Under the pieces are notes generated by a model, which was not told the DNA's origin, searched no databases, and saw nothing but the letters and a program-made list of their open reading frames with translations. Of a stretch of 64,000 nt of DNA, positions 33,020 through 45,669 are shown piece after piece (position 1 is the first letter of the stretch; the number at the start of each line of letters is the position of its first letter). Made by a program: the position numbers and the translations under genes. The DNA is taken from NCBI RefSeq assembly GCF_022458985.1, contig NC_061771.1:11286501-11350500 (forward strand), written 5' to 3'. This stretch comes from Mugil cephalus (lineage: Eukaryota; Chordata; Actinopteri; Mugiliformes; Mugilidae).

Positions 33020-33600
33020 TGACTCACAGGTACCGAAAGTAGACAAAGAGAACCAATGAAGCTTGTGAAACAAAAATATTATATTTGCATATTTGCTTAT
33101 TCAGGAAAATTATCACATATCTGTGATGTGGAAAAGTACGAGCACCATTAGGGTTACAATCTAATTTTAAGGTGAAATTACAGTCCATCCGGACCATTTA
33201 GAAAACCGCAAAACCATCTGTAAAGAGTTTGGAATCCAAAGTCAGACTGTGAACAAACTGAGATTTAAGACGGTTAACCAACAAGAATCACCTCGAAAGC
33301 ACGGTGCACAGTAGTTGTGTGCAGGAAGCACAAAGCTACTGCTCTCCCCAGTAAAAATTTGTGTCTGTTTGCACTTTGCTAAACATCATGTGGTCAGGCC
33401 AGAAAACTTTGAGAGGACAGATGAAACCAAAGTAGAATTGTTTGGTCTAAATGGGAGGTGTCATGTTTGGGGACAAAACAAAACTGCATTCCAGCATCTG
33501 AACCTCTTCCCATCTGTGATACACGGGGGTGGTGATGTCCTTATTTGGACTTTATTTTGCTGCATCTGGGTCATGATGGCTTTCCATCACTAATGGACCA
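33020..33600 (+). mobile_element. decayed Tc1-like DNA transposon
   Basis: Degenerate transposase text in the + direction. The best stretch (about 33385-33590) reads ENFERTDETKVELFGLN then HVWGQNKTAFQH and VIHGGGDVLIW, which are Tc1 transposase landmarks. Upstream, the helix-turn-helix part is only recognisable in pieces. Several stops and frame changes; not active. Confidence 0.75.
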
Positions 33601-33612
33601 ATGAATTCTCAA

Positions 33613-33807
33613 TTAATAGTGAATTCTGAAGTAAAATATCCGGACATCTGTCCATGAGCTGAATCTTAAGAAATAAGAGGTCAGAGGGAGCGGAAGAGAA
33701 GATGGAGCCAAGTCTTTAAGGGCCTTGTATATAAGAAGGATTCTGAATTTTATTCTCGAGGCAATGAAGGGAAGCTTAAACAGGAGCAGTGTGATCTCTC
33801 TTGCCAA
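33613..33807 (-). mobile_element. LINE fragment (reverse transcriptase C-terminal region)
   Basis: Encodes SRIKFRILLIYKALKDLAPSS, close to the LPVxxRIxFKILLLTYKAL-GLAPSYL signature that follows the RT domain in fish L2/Rex-type LINEs. Only this piece is recognisable. Confidence 0.6.
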
Positions 33808-33829
33808 TTCCTGTGAATGTTCTCACTGC

Positions 33830-34660
33830 AGCATTTTAAATCAATTGGAGGCTTTTTAGAGAGCTATTTGGACAAGCCAATAATAAAGACTTAGAGTAAA
33901 TCAGCCTGCAAGAAATTAGCTAGTTTTTGGAACAAGATGTTCCTAATGTTGACAATATTACGCAAGTGAAAGAAAAAGTGCTTATTTTAAATGTTAAATG
34001 CGGGACAAATCCAAATATCAAATACCACCCTGAGGTTCCTCACAGTAGTACTGGAGGCCAAGGTAATGCCACCCAAAAATTAGATGTTAGAAATCTGAGG
34101 TAGTAAAATTTTTCTTGAATTTAGAAGTAAAAAAGTTACTTGTCATCTAAACCTTTATGACTTTTAGTAATGCTTGGAGTTTAACCAGATGATCTGTTTT
34201 ATCTGGTGTCATAGATTGGACATGTATGCAGTGTTTCCTAATAATCTTGCCTGAGGGAAGCATGTAGAATATGAACTATAACAGTCCCAGTACAGATCCC
34301 TGCAGAACGCCATGAGCTACTTTTGTAAGTGCAATAATAATTGTTCACATGGGACAAAAATGGAATCTGACTAAAACTGAGAGACATTTCCTGTTAATAA
34401 AGCATACATTTATCTGGTATCTAGTATGGAGATTCAAGCAGGGGAATTCATGCAAAACCTCTTATTTGAGATGGGGTCTAAGATGCAAGTTGATGGTTTA
34501 GGTGCTGTAGCTCAATCAGAAAGATCTATTGGCGAGAAGAGGTCCAAATATACATACTGTATTTTACAGCCTGCCAGCATTACTTTAATCACATATCTAT
34601 CATTAGAGTTTGTACTGATATATTGTATGGAAATTGTGTTTAACCATAAAGTTCATTGAT
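33830..34660. repeat. degenerate interspersed repeat
   Basis: Contains wording frequent in teleost repeats: CTGGAGGCCAAGGTAATGCC, CAGTACAGATCCCTGCAG and TTGGAGGCTTTTTAG. It may be the continuation of the neighbouring LINE fragment. No ORF of note. Confidence 0.4.
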
Positions 34661-35266
34661 TCAAGTTCAAGTTAATCTTCACTACTATTAAATATCAATA
34701 TAATAATAATAAAATGGGTCACATTTTACATGATGTGATTTAAATTTCCTTTATTTCAAAGTTTCTAGTTTCGACTGTTGAATTCAAGTGTTGAGTCACT
34801 TTCTAAACATGAGGAGTGAGCTTTGGGACCATATTTCAACCATACACCACGCTGTGCAACAAAGACAACTGTTCTTTTTCCACAGACTGCAGTATCTACA
34901 GTAAACGCGTTAAAGCAGCTTTAAGAACAACCTGACTTCTGCGATGACCTTCACCAACTGATTAGCTTCTTGTTTAGTTAATTTCCCAGCAGCTGAAGTC
35001 AGCAGGTGCTGCTCCAGGTCACTGACTCACATCATCAAATCAGTTTGTTCTTCTTATGTTCATACTTTACACTTAAATCTCTTGAAGTGCATCATATCTT
35101 TGAGTTCTCGTTCAGACTTCCTGGAACAAATTTCACTCCGGGCACTCTGGAAACAGTTTAAATAAACGCTGATAAACTGATATCTGAATGTAGATATGAC
35201 GATTAGTTTATCAGAAGCACATGGAGAACACAGCAGAATGAAACGTGCCCACATGTAATGGCAGGC

Positions 35267-35307
35267 TATAAAATCCAGAGGGGTTTGGTTTCTCCTCACG
35301 GAACTAG
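35267..35307 (+). promoter_or_regulatory. TATA box and non-coding exon of the lectin gene
   Basis: TATAAAA at 35267-35273. A short untranslated exon ends at 35307 before GTAAGA and joins an acceptor at 35388, 19 bases before the start codon. The start is inferred about 30 bases past the TATA box. Confidence 0.55.
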
Positions 35308-36579
35308 GTAAGACGCTCAGTCCTCGCTTTCAGAACTTTAACAAGTGACACTTAGATGCTGAGCGATGAACATTTTGTTAAATTTCAGGAGCGCTGTGTT
35401 TGCCACCATGAAGTCGTCGTCTCTCGTCCTCTGTGCCCTCCTGGGCGTTGTCTTCTCTGTCAGGGCTGCAGCAGGTAGAGCTTCACACATCCTCCTCCAC
35501 AGCTGTCATTCTGCTTCAGTACTGTTTCAGTCAACGCATTTGAAGGCATACAACAGATCCAATGTCAGCTCATTGTTTTGGTTTTCAGGTGGGAAATCAC
35601 TTTCCTTCTTTGGATAAAATTTAGTTGAACCCACAGTATACTTGTATCTAATGACAGACTATGAAAGTTAGCCCCTAGGTTGTTGTGTCGGCAGTTAAAG
35701 ACATTTTCCTCTGTTGAATGGATCTAGAGGTGACTGTTTTGCCATGCAATGCGCAAAATAAGCTGATATAGCCTTTGGACCTGCAGCCTAAACTAAGCCA
35801 ATTATTCTGCTTAATTTATTTGCCCCTGGTCTAAAAGTCTAAAGCCAGAATCTGCTGAAGAACATCTCATTGCTGCCTCTCTGCAGTGATGTAGAAATTA
35901 GTTTTATATATTATATTTAATTCATGCAGGCTCAATGTGACAAACACAGCCACTGAGCCTGCACGAGGAGATGCACAGACCGTGTGTACATCTCCAAGTG
36001 CACCAGCTATTTTGGTTCATGTAGGTGGAGCAGGTGAAGGAAGAATCAGAGAGTGTGATTATTAATGTCGCTGCTGTATTCACTGGCTCACTAACATCAA
36101 CAGTCAATTAGTGTGATGGCAAGATAAAAAAAAATTTAAAAAGTGGAGATTCTCATTAATCCTGTGATTAATCACCGACAGTATTTCAATGTCACAAAGA
36201 GACAGAAGTCCGTGTGATGTGTGGTTACTTTGCAGGAAGTGGCTAACATGGGAATTAATGAAGGTAGACTTGGGATGTCTTCTGATTTTCCTCAGATATT
36301 TTATAAAATTGAAACTCTATTCGACTAAATTATAACTAAGTCACTAACCACCTCCACCATTTCTGGGGACGTCAGTAAACATATTACAATGTGAGAACTC
36401 TTGAGCTGGAAACCGAATCTCCTCTTACAAGGTTGTGAATACCACAAAAGGGTTCCGTGTTTGTCGCTGCGAGCACGGTAAACACCACCTCAGAGTCCTC
36501 TGAGGTAATTAAGTTGACTTTGAATACCTACACAGCTATGAATTTATCAGCTCTTCCTCCGCCTCTCTCTCTTCTGTCT

Positions 36580-36760
36580 CCACTTCGAAGATATAAGCTG
36601 GGTTCTGCTCAAAGCATTTTCCTGTTAAAGGGAGTTTTTCTTGCCACTGTCATCTCAGTGCTGCGGGGATTTCAGACTGTAGATTCCGAGAAGTGTTTTC
36701 AGATAAATTGGATTGTAATTGACACTATATAAATAAAATCACTAAATCTAATTCAAGATA
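36580..36760 (+). repeat. dispersed teleost repeat copy
   Basis: Contains TTTTCCTGTTAAAGGGAGTT and ends in CTATATAAATAAAATC, the reverse orientation of the copy at 38660-38790. Lies in the lectin gene's first long intron. Confidence 0.6.
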
Positions 36761-37169
36761 CAGTACATCCAAACTGATTTACAGATGCCCTTATTCAAGA
36801 TGAGGACAGATTAGGTTTAACATCTTTAAACACATCTGCTAGTGTACGAGTGTTTATTTATATTATGTTAGACATAGGAATGACTTAATAATTACAGAAA
36901 CATGAGCAAGCGAAAAAGTGCAGGTTAGAGGAGAGACATCATGGAGCAGAGACCCATATAAAGAAACACGATAGAGACAGGACTCTAGGAGACCAGGATA
37001 CCAGGAAGAGTTAACGATGGTGTGAAGGGTTGAAAGATGGAGCAACAGATTTATGAAGAATTCAAAGAACAGGATCTTATTGGCTCGGAGAGTGCTGACA
37101 AGAGCAGCAGGAATATTCACTGCAGAGGAAATTCAAACAGAAAGCCTCAGCTAAATCAATTCAGTCATT

Positions 37170-37300
37170 AATTATCTACAGCCGCTTGTCCTCTTGAGGT
37201 CCCAGCGGGGGACTGTGGCCAATTTAGAATCCTCTAACAAGCATGTCTTTGGGCTGTGGGAGGAAGCTGGAGGAAGACGAGGCACCTGAAGGAAACCAAC
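37170..37300 (+). repeat. common teleost LINE/SINE-type repeat copy
   Basis: GCATGTCTTTGGGCTGTGGG preceded by CAATTTAGAATCC. Same family as 23905-24060 and 24600-24800. Confidence 0.6.
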
Positions 37301-37669
37301 ACATCAAATCAATCAAAATCAATCAAAAACCCTTTATGTCACTAGTACAAGTACCAGCGAGATTAGCCATCAACCCGAGTGGGGGCAGGAATGCAAGAGC
37401 ATCTCACTGTAGTGGCCGAGGCTAGTGCTGTTAGGGCGCCAAAAGCAGATGAGATTGGGATTGTTTGGTCTTGGTGCGAGTAGACACATTCTTTTGCACG
37501 ACTACACTGTTTGTCCATTCTGGTCACAAAAACGGTCCATTCTCCTTTGCAAAGCCAGAAGCTTCTGCATGATGTTACCCATATTGTAATTCAAGTTCTG
37601 AATAGCCACAGTCTGAGTGCCCACAGCTCTGCCCACCGTTTCAATCATCCCGGGCAGCTTTGTGGGGCA

Positions 37670-37936
37670 TTAGACAGCTGTCTCCGTTCTTTGATTTCCT
37701 CGATAAACCAGGGCAGTGACCATTCCAATCAGCAAAAGACCCGTGACCATGCTTCTGAATAGGTAGATATCTTCAATGTTCTCCATGGAAAGAGACGCCA
37801 GACACATGACCCGCCACCTCTCCCACACGTCCATCGTGGAGCCAGCTGCGAACGTTCTCGCAGGGCAGTCTGGCTCCCCCGAACCCAGGCTGACCACATG
37901 CACAGGGTGCACTACTCCATACAGAAAAGACAACAC
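37670..37936 (-). other. unrecognised ORF with one membrane helix, in a lectin intron
   Basis: 88 codons on the strand opposite the lectin gene. The N-terminal half is polar with two cysteines (EPDCPARTF, RVMCLASLS); then FRSMVTGLLLIGMVTALVY forms a clear hydrophobic helix followed by RGNQRTET. Codon composition looks more protein-like than its surroundings. I do not recognise the family. It may be a piece of a mobile or virus-like element or of a host gene copy. Confidence 0.35.
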
Positions 37937-38659
37937 AGTTCATGTTCAAACGGCGGGTTCCTGTGTTACAGGTGGAACACCATCAGTAGTCTGAGATACT
38001 CTTGGAAGTCAGGGCTCTGCAGTGTTTTCTTCTCTCAGCTTGTGTAAGACAGTCGTGAAGATCTTCGTCATCCCTATGAACTGATTCAGGATTTTATGTT
38101 TTTTTCCCTCACAGTGCCTCTTCCTCTAGAGGTCGTCAGTGTTACGACCACGAGAACTCCTGCATGGAGGACGATTTACGACCTCACCACCCCAATGCTG
38201 ACCACAACTCCAACTACAACAACCACAGTTACATGTTGCATGACTACATCTCCGCCTCCACAAACAACAACACTGCCACCAACGCCAACAACAACGGCGA
38301 CAACAACAACAACAACAAGCACCACCCCAGTTACAAGTTGTATGTCGTCTCCACTGACAACCACAACACCACCACCAACAACGATGATCTTTACAACGAC
38401 GGCTAAAGCAACACCACCAAAATGAGTTGAGTTGGCACCAGTTTTGACTAGGGAATCATCTCGCTCCATGAACCAGATGTGTCCTGAAGGATGGGAGGTG
38501 TTCCAGGGACGTTGCTACTACTTTGAGAATGAGGACATGACGTGGCCTCAGGCTCAGGTAAACACTGAACATGGCTAAAGCACCAAACACACACTCTAAA
38601 ACATGTAAATACTTAGTTTCCAGGAGGACGTACGAAAACATGGTGGGAGCAAAACAAAC

Positions 38660-38790
38660 AGCTGTTCAGTTCAATTTTATTTATATAGAACCCTGGGTTC
38701 TGCCTGAACAAGCACTAAGGCAAGAAAACTGCCTTCTAACAGGAAGAAACCCTGGGCAGAACCCAGCTCATTAACATCTGCTTGGGGTCA
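38660..38790 (-). repeat. dispersed teleost repeat copy
   Basis: Starts TTCAATTTTATTTATATAG and contains AACAGGAAGAAACCCTGGGC. Same family as 9025-10110 and 36580-36760. Confidence 0.7.
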
Positions 38791-39459
38791 GCCAGATAAA
38801 TACAGGAAAAGACGGGGAAAAGAGAAAGAGAAAAGATGAACAAAGTGACAGCAGTGTTGCGAAAAAGGAAAAATATACACAGTAGTAATTCAAATGAGTA
38901 ATCGGTAGTGAGGTGGCTGATTCAAATCATTTGCGCTGTGTCATTCATTACAAGGAGACGTAAAATGTTCGGCGTTCCCTCCGGCTTCATAGCGTTGCAT
39001 AAGAACTCCTTAAATCATACCTCCAAAACAGAAATACCTGTCATATCAATCTGAATCATGTTTCAATAATAGTTATAACTATTGTTTCAGTGATATAAGG
39101 GTTAACAGTGTAACACATTTAAACATTTTAATAGGAAACTGACATTGGTGTGGACAATAATTCCCAGAATGAGGACATAGCTGCTGACGCTGACTTCATT
39201 GTTTTATTGGTGGAGCTTCAAGCGAGATGTGTGAATCATTTGGAAGTTTGCGACTGTTGTAATTGCCGTTGACCACAAAATATCACTGGCGGTGTCTGTC
39301 TTTGAGGATTTGAAGCTTCAAATCTTTTCTTTTGGTACAATCAGGAAGGAGCCCCAAAACCTTCATGAAGCTTCATCCACACATCTCTAGGTGCAAGTTC
39401 AAACATTTGACACTTAGAGAAACAAAGGAAGCCAAGAGACACAGGATTCTCTAATGGAC

Positions 39460-39790
39460 AGTTTGTAGCTCTTGCCTAGCCTCCCAGCTAATAGTCACTC
39501 TTCCTGTTTCCTCTTTTGAAACATGAATGCAGGCTACTCCCAAGTACTGGTATGAAGAGTTATTTTCTTGCAGGTGCAGAACGTACATAGCCACGAGCCT
39601 TTGGCTGTAGTCTCTGTGGTGTGTTCAAGTGCAACTTTTTGGTCACAGGCAGTCTTTGGTTGTCATTAGTTCTTGGATGTTGGTTTGGTGTCTCTGGGTC
39701 TTTAATTGGATCCTTGATGGAACTGAATGTTCTTTAACCACATGTGTGTCACCTGTGACTGTCATGCTCTGATTATACAAACTCAGGCAT
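39460..39790 (+). repeat. dispersed repeat copy in a lectin intron
   Basis: Second, longer copy of the family at 22430-22690: GTATGAAGAGTTATTTTC, GCAGGTGCAGAACGTAC, GTGTTCAAGTGCA and TTAGTTCTTGGATGTTGG in the same order. Confidence 0.65.
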
Positions 39791-40509
39791 TAGAAACATC
39801 TAGGTCTGAGTGTGTGCACTAAAAGAAAACTGAAATGAAAGATTTGGGGGTTTGAAATAGTAGTATATCTAACGTATAGATATCTAACGTTTCTGATGTC
39901 CGTTTGGTGTGTCCACACTTTTTTAATCCATCTAAACCATTAATTAAGAGATAAAGTGTTTCTTTTGATCAGGCCAATGCAGATGAAATTCCTACATTTG
40001 AACTGAATGTAGAATGTGTTTTTTAACCTCAGTCTGTCTTTATGAGCAGGACACGTTATTCTCTTTATGCCCCTCTGTCCTCTCTCCCACCAGTCAAACT
40101 GTGCCATGATGGGGTCCACACTGGTGTCCGTCCACAGCCCTCAGGAATACAGTTTCCTCCAGCAGCTCACCAATAGGGCCGGCAACCAAAAAGCTTGGGT
40201 GGGCGGCTTCTACCTGCAGGTACCGACCATTAGCCACGGCGACGACAATCTGCAGCAGACCTTTAGAAATAACTGTTTATGGAAGAGGCACTTCAGAAGA
40301 TCCCTTGATTGTGTATCTGATTTTCTCCAACTTGATATTGTACATGACATGACTTATGTTGGGTCTCCTAGCTAGTAGCTAATAGTTAGCAGCATAAAGA
40401 TCCTTATGTTCATCTATGATCCATATGCTGAGGTTTTTGGATTATTTGGCATTCATTTTAAAGCATGTCACACCATTACTTGTACCATATTTTCATCTTG
40501 AAAAGGAAA

Positions 40510-41300
40510 ATACAATGGTGGAAAAAAGTTTTCAGACACCCCATGCATTTGTGAAAATATTGTATTAATAATCACTACTTGTCTTCAAGTGTAATTTCTT
40601 TTAGTACAGCCACAGACAAAATACTTAACAAATACTAAAACAATTGTTAAAAACTTAAAATTGATTGGTTCTTCAGCATTTGGATCCACTCTGCAGAAAT
40701 ACAGACAAACAACAGCTTGGAAGACAAACCAAGATTTGGGCGTCCAAAGGTTTCTTCAGCAAGAAATGACCTCACCCTGATCGACATATGCAGGGAAAAC
40801 TACCAAATGATATCACAGGAGCTCCAACAGTAGTAGTCAAACCAAACTGGTGTCCCGTCTGCTGGTGTGGCTCATCTCACTGTCTGTGATGGCACATTGA
40901 ACTCAAATGTCGTGCCATTCCCCGAACTGACATCCTCCGTTCTGCATGTGCACTGTTCCGTCGAGGTAGAAACTGCATGTTTCAACAGGATAATGCTCCT
41001 TGCCACACATCCTGCAGCCAGTAGAACTTGGCTGCAGGAGCACAGTATCCAGGTCTTAGAGTGGCCAGTTCAATCCCCGGACATGACCCCCATTGAAAAT
41101 CTGTGGTGGTTTACCAAAAGGCCTATTTCAAAGGACAAACCAAAGAATTTGGAAGAATTAAAAGTAGTATTTCAGGAAGAATGGGACAAGATCACCCCTT
41201 CACAGAGTGAGAGGCTCGTGGGGAATATGCCAGCAAGGATTAGAGCTCTACTGCTGCTAATGTCAGGAGTACTAAATATTAATTTGATGATGTGATGGTT
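40510..41300 (+). mobile_element. Tc1-like DNA transposon, C-terminal transposase half
   Basis: Left end resembles the Tc1-family start GGTGGAAAAAAGTTTTCAG. An open stretch at 40867-41295 holds HSIQVLEWPVQSPDMTPIEN and LWWFTKRP, the catalytic DDE-region C-terminus of Tc1 transposases. The N-terminal half is degenerate and the right inverted repeat is not visible. Inside the lectin intron between 40219 and 41822. Confidence 0.8.
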
Positions 41301-43776
41301 TATTTATTTTTTGTTCTATATTTTTTTTGTTTTTGTTTTGAACACATTCTCTGTTATTTGTTGACTTTGATACTGACAATGTTGAGAACTGACATATTTA
41401 GTTTTGTTAGTTGGACGCTGCCCAGACATTAGACATATTTAATGTATGGTCATTACCGCGGCGTGGCTTTGGTCACGGTTGACCACGCTGTTTTAATTAA
41501 CAGCTGAGAGCTGTGGCTTTTAGGATTAATTTTTTGTTGCATGCATTTAGAAATAGAACAAGCAGTCACCCTTTAACGGGGCTGACTTGGCTCAGTTACT
41601 TAGCATTGCTGGCTCCACTCAACTCACCCTGCTGGTTCTCAGGGTGTTTATTATCACAGGGAACAAAGATAGACTCACTGAGGAGGAATCTAAGTCACAA
41701 AGTAAGGACAACGCTCTGTGCTGTGTTATGATTGCCAGTAGAGTGCCTTTTTTTCAAATTTTAATACTTTTTATATAGTGAACTGTGAAGTCAGTGGTAA
41801 TGAAGCTGTGTTTTCCTGCAGGATCAGTGGTTATGGATTGATGGTTCCTGGTTCTACGACAACAACTGGAACAACGAGTCCCCGAACCCTTACCCCAGTG
41901 AAAACCCCTGCCTAATGCTCAATTCTAATGGTAGGACAACACTGTAAAAATGGGTTTTAGATGGAAGAGTGAGAACAATAAGTGACTCTGTGAGTATGTT
42001 GTAGCTCATCACAGGGGGGGAGGGGACTTTTCAGTACAGTTATGTAAGACCCGGGCAGGCTACTTTCTTCTCATGGCCTCTTTTCTATTTTTATTTTTAT
42101 TTTTTTCTGTTTTTCTCTTTCCACAGAAGCATGGACTAATACCCTATGTGACGCTGGTGGCTTCGCCTCCATCTGTGCAAAGAGCTCCAACATCTGTATG
42201 TCCGAATATAATGAGTAGTGAATCAGAAAGTAACGTTGGACACACACCAAGACATTGTTCTCCACTGGTTCTGTATTTAAATCAAGATATTATTTAAGCC
42301 TCTTGTTTAATAATTGATAGAACAACTAAACTGAAGGCACATCTGGAAAACATTTAGTGTGGTATTTGAGTTGACCTGTTTAGAGATCACTGTGTCATCA
42401 ATGATTGTCCTGATGTGGATTCCAGATGTTTTCTGTTAAATTTTTGTTTTATATTTATAGCGTCCAGAGTGGTTTGTCCTGACGGCTGGACGGGGTTCCA
42501 TGGCCGCTGCTATTACTTCAACCGCAGCCCTCTGACCTGGTCCAAAGCTGATGTAAATACATTACAATAATTAAAATTTAAAAAAAAAACTTCGGAGATA
42601 AGAGTATGAGAAATTGGAGAAAACTTTTAATTTGGTGCAAAACTAATGGTGCAAGTCATCAGCATTTTTAAAAATTAAGAATTCAAGACATTATCTAAAC
42701 ACTTCAACATCAAATGTGAATTCATGAGGACTTTAAAAGGTGAAAGTTGACAATGTGCCCCTCCAGGTCTAATACAACTGTTCCTCTATTCACACAACAA
42801 CTGTTATTTTGCTTGTTAGCCACTCCACTGATGGCTTTGGTTATATGCACTAGGCTTTCTGCGCTGATCTCGAGTCCAGCCTGGTGTCAGTCCACACTCT
42901 TGAGGAGTATTCCTTCCTCTATCGACAAATCTCCAACGCAGCCTGGCTCGGTGGATTCTACCTTGAGGTGAGAAAGTTTAACTGCACATTATCTTGCCAT
43001 CTTTACACCTAAAACGCTGGTGTAAGAACAGGCATTGAACCACTTACACCCAATAATCCAGAAAAGAAGTCAGTGCAGTGAAGTTTTTGGAAACTCATTT
43101 CCCTGGGAGTACAAACCATGTTTGCACAACCGTGGAGGGAATGTCAGTATTTTTGTGGATACTGTAATGTGTCCAAGAATGTGCTAGAATTTCAAGTGTT
43201 GCATTTCATAAGGTAGTATTGTATGTGCACATTGTCTCCTGTGGTGGGAAGTATTTTGTAACCAGATTCCTGTTTCAAAATGTAAGAACCCAATTTGGCA
43301 CATTTGTTTAGGTTATTGAAATAGACAAAAGGAAAATCCAACTGGTACAATTTCTACTAAAACCTCTGTACAATATGTGGGCTTTGCGGTATTTGTATAA
43401 GCTCTTTGTACAGACCTAGTCAATGGGTGGAGGGGTTGAGTCTACAAAATGTACAACAAGGAAAAAATTGTTAATTTCTGGTTGTGTGTTTTTATTTTTG
43501 AATGTAGCAGCACCTCCTGTGCTATTGAGTAGAAGGTCTTTAATGTGACGCATCATGGTCAACACCGTCTTTTTTGACAAAACCTCCCAAGTATGGAAAT
43601 TAGGCCATCTACAACATCAACAGAAGGCTATTTTATCTAAAGGGTAAGTTCAAATGTGCAGTCCAACTGAAAAACCAACCAGCAGGCTAACAGTCAGCTA
43701 CCAGCTAGCAACCAACAAAAAGATACCAGCTAACTAGCCTGGCCAACAGCAGTAGGCCCATGTTGGCTACATATAA

Positions 43777-45124
43777 CAGACATGGGACCAGGTCACATAT
43801 GTGCAAGTCTCAAGTAAGTCACAAGTCTCAACTTTCAGTCTCAAGCAAGTCCCAAGTAATTTTTTCTTGGGCAAGTCAAGTCAAGTCAAGTCACTTTATT
43901 TTACCCACACAATCTGATCTTAATAAAGTGAAAAGACAAGATATTAGTAACTTTGACTTAACTTCCCTGGCCAATTTATCCAACTTGATTTGCATTGTAA
44001 TTACTGATATTTAGTCAAATACATGGGCCTTCATTTGAAATATTTAAGTTGCCTTGCGATTCACAAGAAAAAGGCAAAAATCTTATTTACTTAGGTTACT
44101 CAGTTTTAACCAAATATTGGCTTGAAAGCCTATGAGTCTCACAGTCAATGCAGAGTTTGCCTGATATTATAAGTACAATCAGACTGGAGTAGTCAGTATT
44201 TCTCGATCAAATCTGGGCAGTTGTCTGCCGCCAGTTTCAAGAGTTAAGCACCATGAGGGTGACTGACCTTTGCAGTGAGATCAGCCTGAGTCTGAGAAGC
44301 TGAACGTGGCTACTGTACAACATGGCTGTACAACGATGTTCTACAAACATGTATCATTAATTAATAATTACTTAATTAAAAACGTAATGATTCTGAGTTG
44401 GCTGGCATATCATTTAGCCCATTTACCCCGCTGTTGCTAGTTCATAAAACATGATGAACGGGTCGGAACGGTAGCTAAATGTTAGCAAATTATTAAAACT
44501 TAAACAATTATTAAAAAACTAAAAAAAGTTCCGACAAGCCGAAAAACCTCCATCACCACATATCATATCAAGCTAACGTTAGCTACTACTGACTAACATG
44601 ATAATATTTGCTAGTTTACAAGTACTTACTGTGCAGAATGACTCTTCAGGTGACGGACAAAGTTTGATGTTGTCGTCTGGCTGTCTGATATCTTTGTGCT
44701 GCATGTCTTGCACTCCGCTGTCCGTCGTTTCGTTTCGTGGTGGTAATTAAGAAAACCATATTGGCCGACCTTTGGTACCCCTCCAGCAGACATTGTGATA
44801 CTGATCTGAAGGTAGGCAGAGGAGGCAAGACTGACTGACAGGGTATTGATCCAATCATGACCCCGCCATTCTCAGCCTGCGCTCATACGGGGTAATGTTT
44901 ACTATTAATGTCATATTTATATTAAAACTGAAAACACGAAATCAACAACAGTCAAGTCATTCAAGTCTTCGTGTCTCAAGTCAAGTCAAGTCCTGAGTCT
45001 TTAACTTCCAAGCCCAAGTCGAGTCTCAAGTCTTTCATTTCTTGTCAATTCAAGTCACAAGTCACCAAACAGCGACTCCAGTCGACTTAGGTCCAATTCA
45101 CAATGACACGAGTCCCCGTCTCTG
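43777..45124 (-). mobile_element. hAT-type transposon with BED-finger exon, 1348 bp
   Basis: Ends CAGACATGGGAC and (complement) CAGAGACGGGGAC are imperfect inverted repeats, flanked by identical 8-bp target duplications ACATATAA (43769-43776 and 45125-45132). Both sub-ends carry many CAAGTC/AAGTC words, the kind of reiterated motif that hAT transposases bind. The interior keeps one transposase exon on the minus strand. The catalytic part is missing, so it is non-autonomous. It sits in the 3.1-kb intron before the last two lectin exons. Confidence 0.85.
44630..44793 (-). CDS. BED-type zinc-finger first exon of a hAT transposase
   Basis: From ATG 44793-44791 to a GTAAGT donor after 44630, 54 codons. 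It contains CKTCSTKISDSQTTTSNFVR followed by HLKSH, the Cys-x2-Cys...His-x4-His pattern of a BED finger at the N-terminus of hAT transposases. It is too short to stand out as an ORF and overlaps a longer out-of-frame one. Nothing catalytic follows in the element. Confidence 0.7.
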
Positions 45125-45669
45125 ACATATAATACACAATAATATTGGGAAATGTTAAGTTAATTAAACAAGTCAAAATTATAGTGAACTGACAGCTAAT
45201 TTGAACAAGCAAAGTAGTCATAACATCATAACTGGCCCAAAAACAAACAGCAACTTCCAGGGCCGAAAAAGTGCCAAAAACTTCCAATTCATAAAATGTC
45301 TCCTGGAGTAACAGTGAATAAGTGAATCATTGACAACAATAACTGCACAAATAGACAAGTTTACAGCCTGGTTCAAAAACAGTTTTAGTCTCTATCGCTA
45401 ATTTCTCCATTCGTATCAACTACACCGCAAGAGAAGAGGGAATATTTATGGGACTCTCTAACTTCAACCACCTTCATGTCTGGTTTTATTTGTGACGAGG
45501 TAGTAATGTTGAAAAGAGCAGTCTCCAAGTCTGCTAGCTGAGCTAAGTTTGCATAAAGTCTAAAATCTCGCCAGCTGCCATGTGTTGTCTCTGAGTCCCC
45601 TGGAAGTCAAATGGCTCCAAGAAATAATCCAGTACACAGCTCGTAATCAAACCATAAAGCTGAGAGTGG

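Noticed and set aside
34500-34545. Possible tRNA or tRNA-derived SINE head (GCTGTAGCTCAATCAGAAAG)
   Set aside because: An A-box-like word is present but there is no pairing acceptor stem, anticodon arm or B box.
38176-38469. Val-rich minus-strand ORF
   Set aside because: Reverse reading of the AC-rich stalk of the lectin gene.
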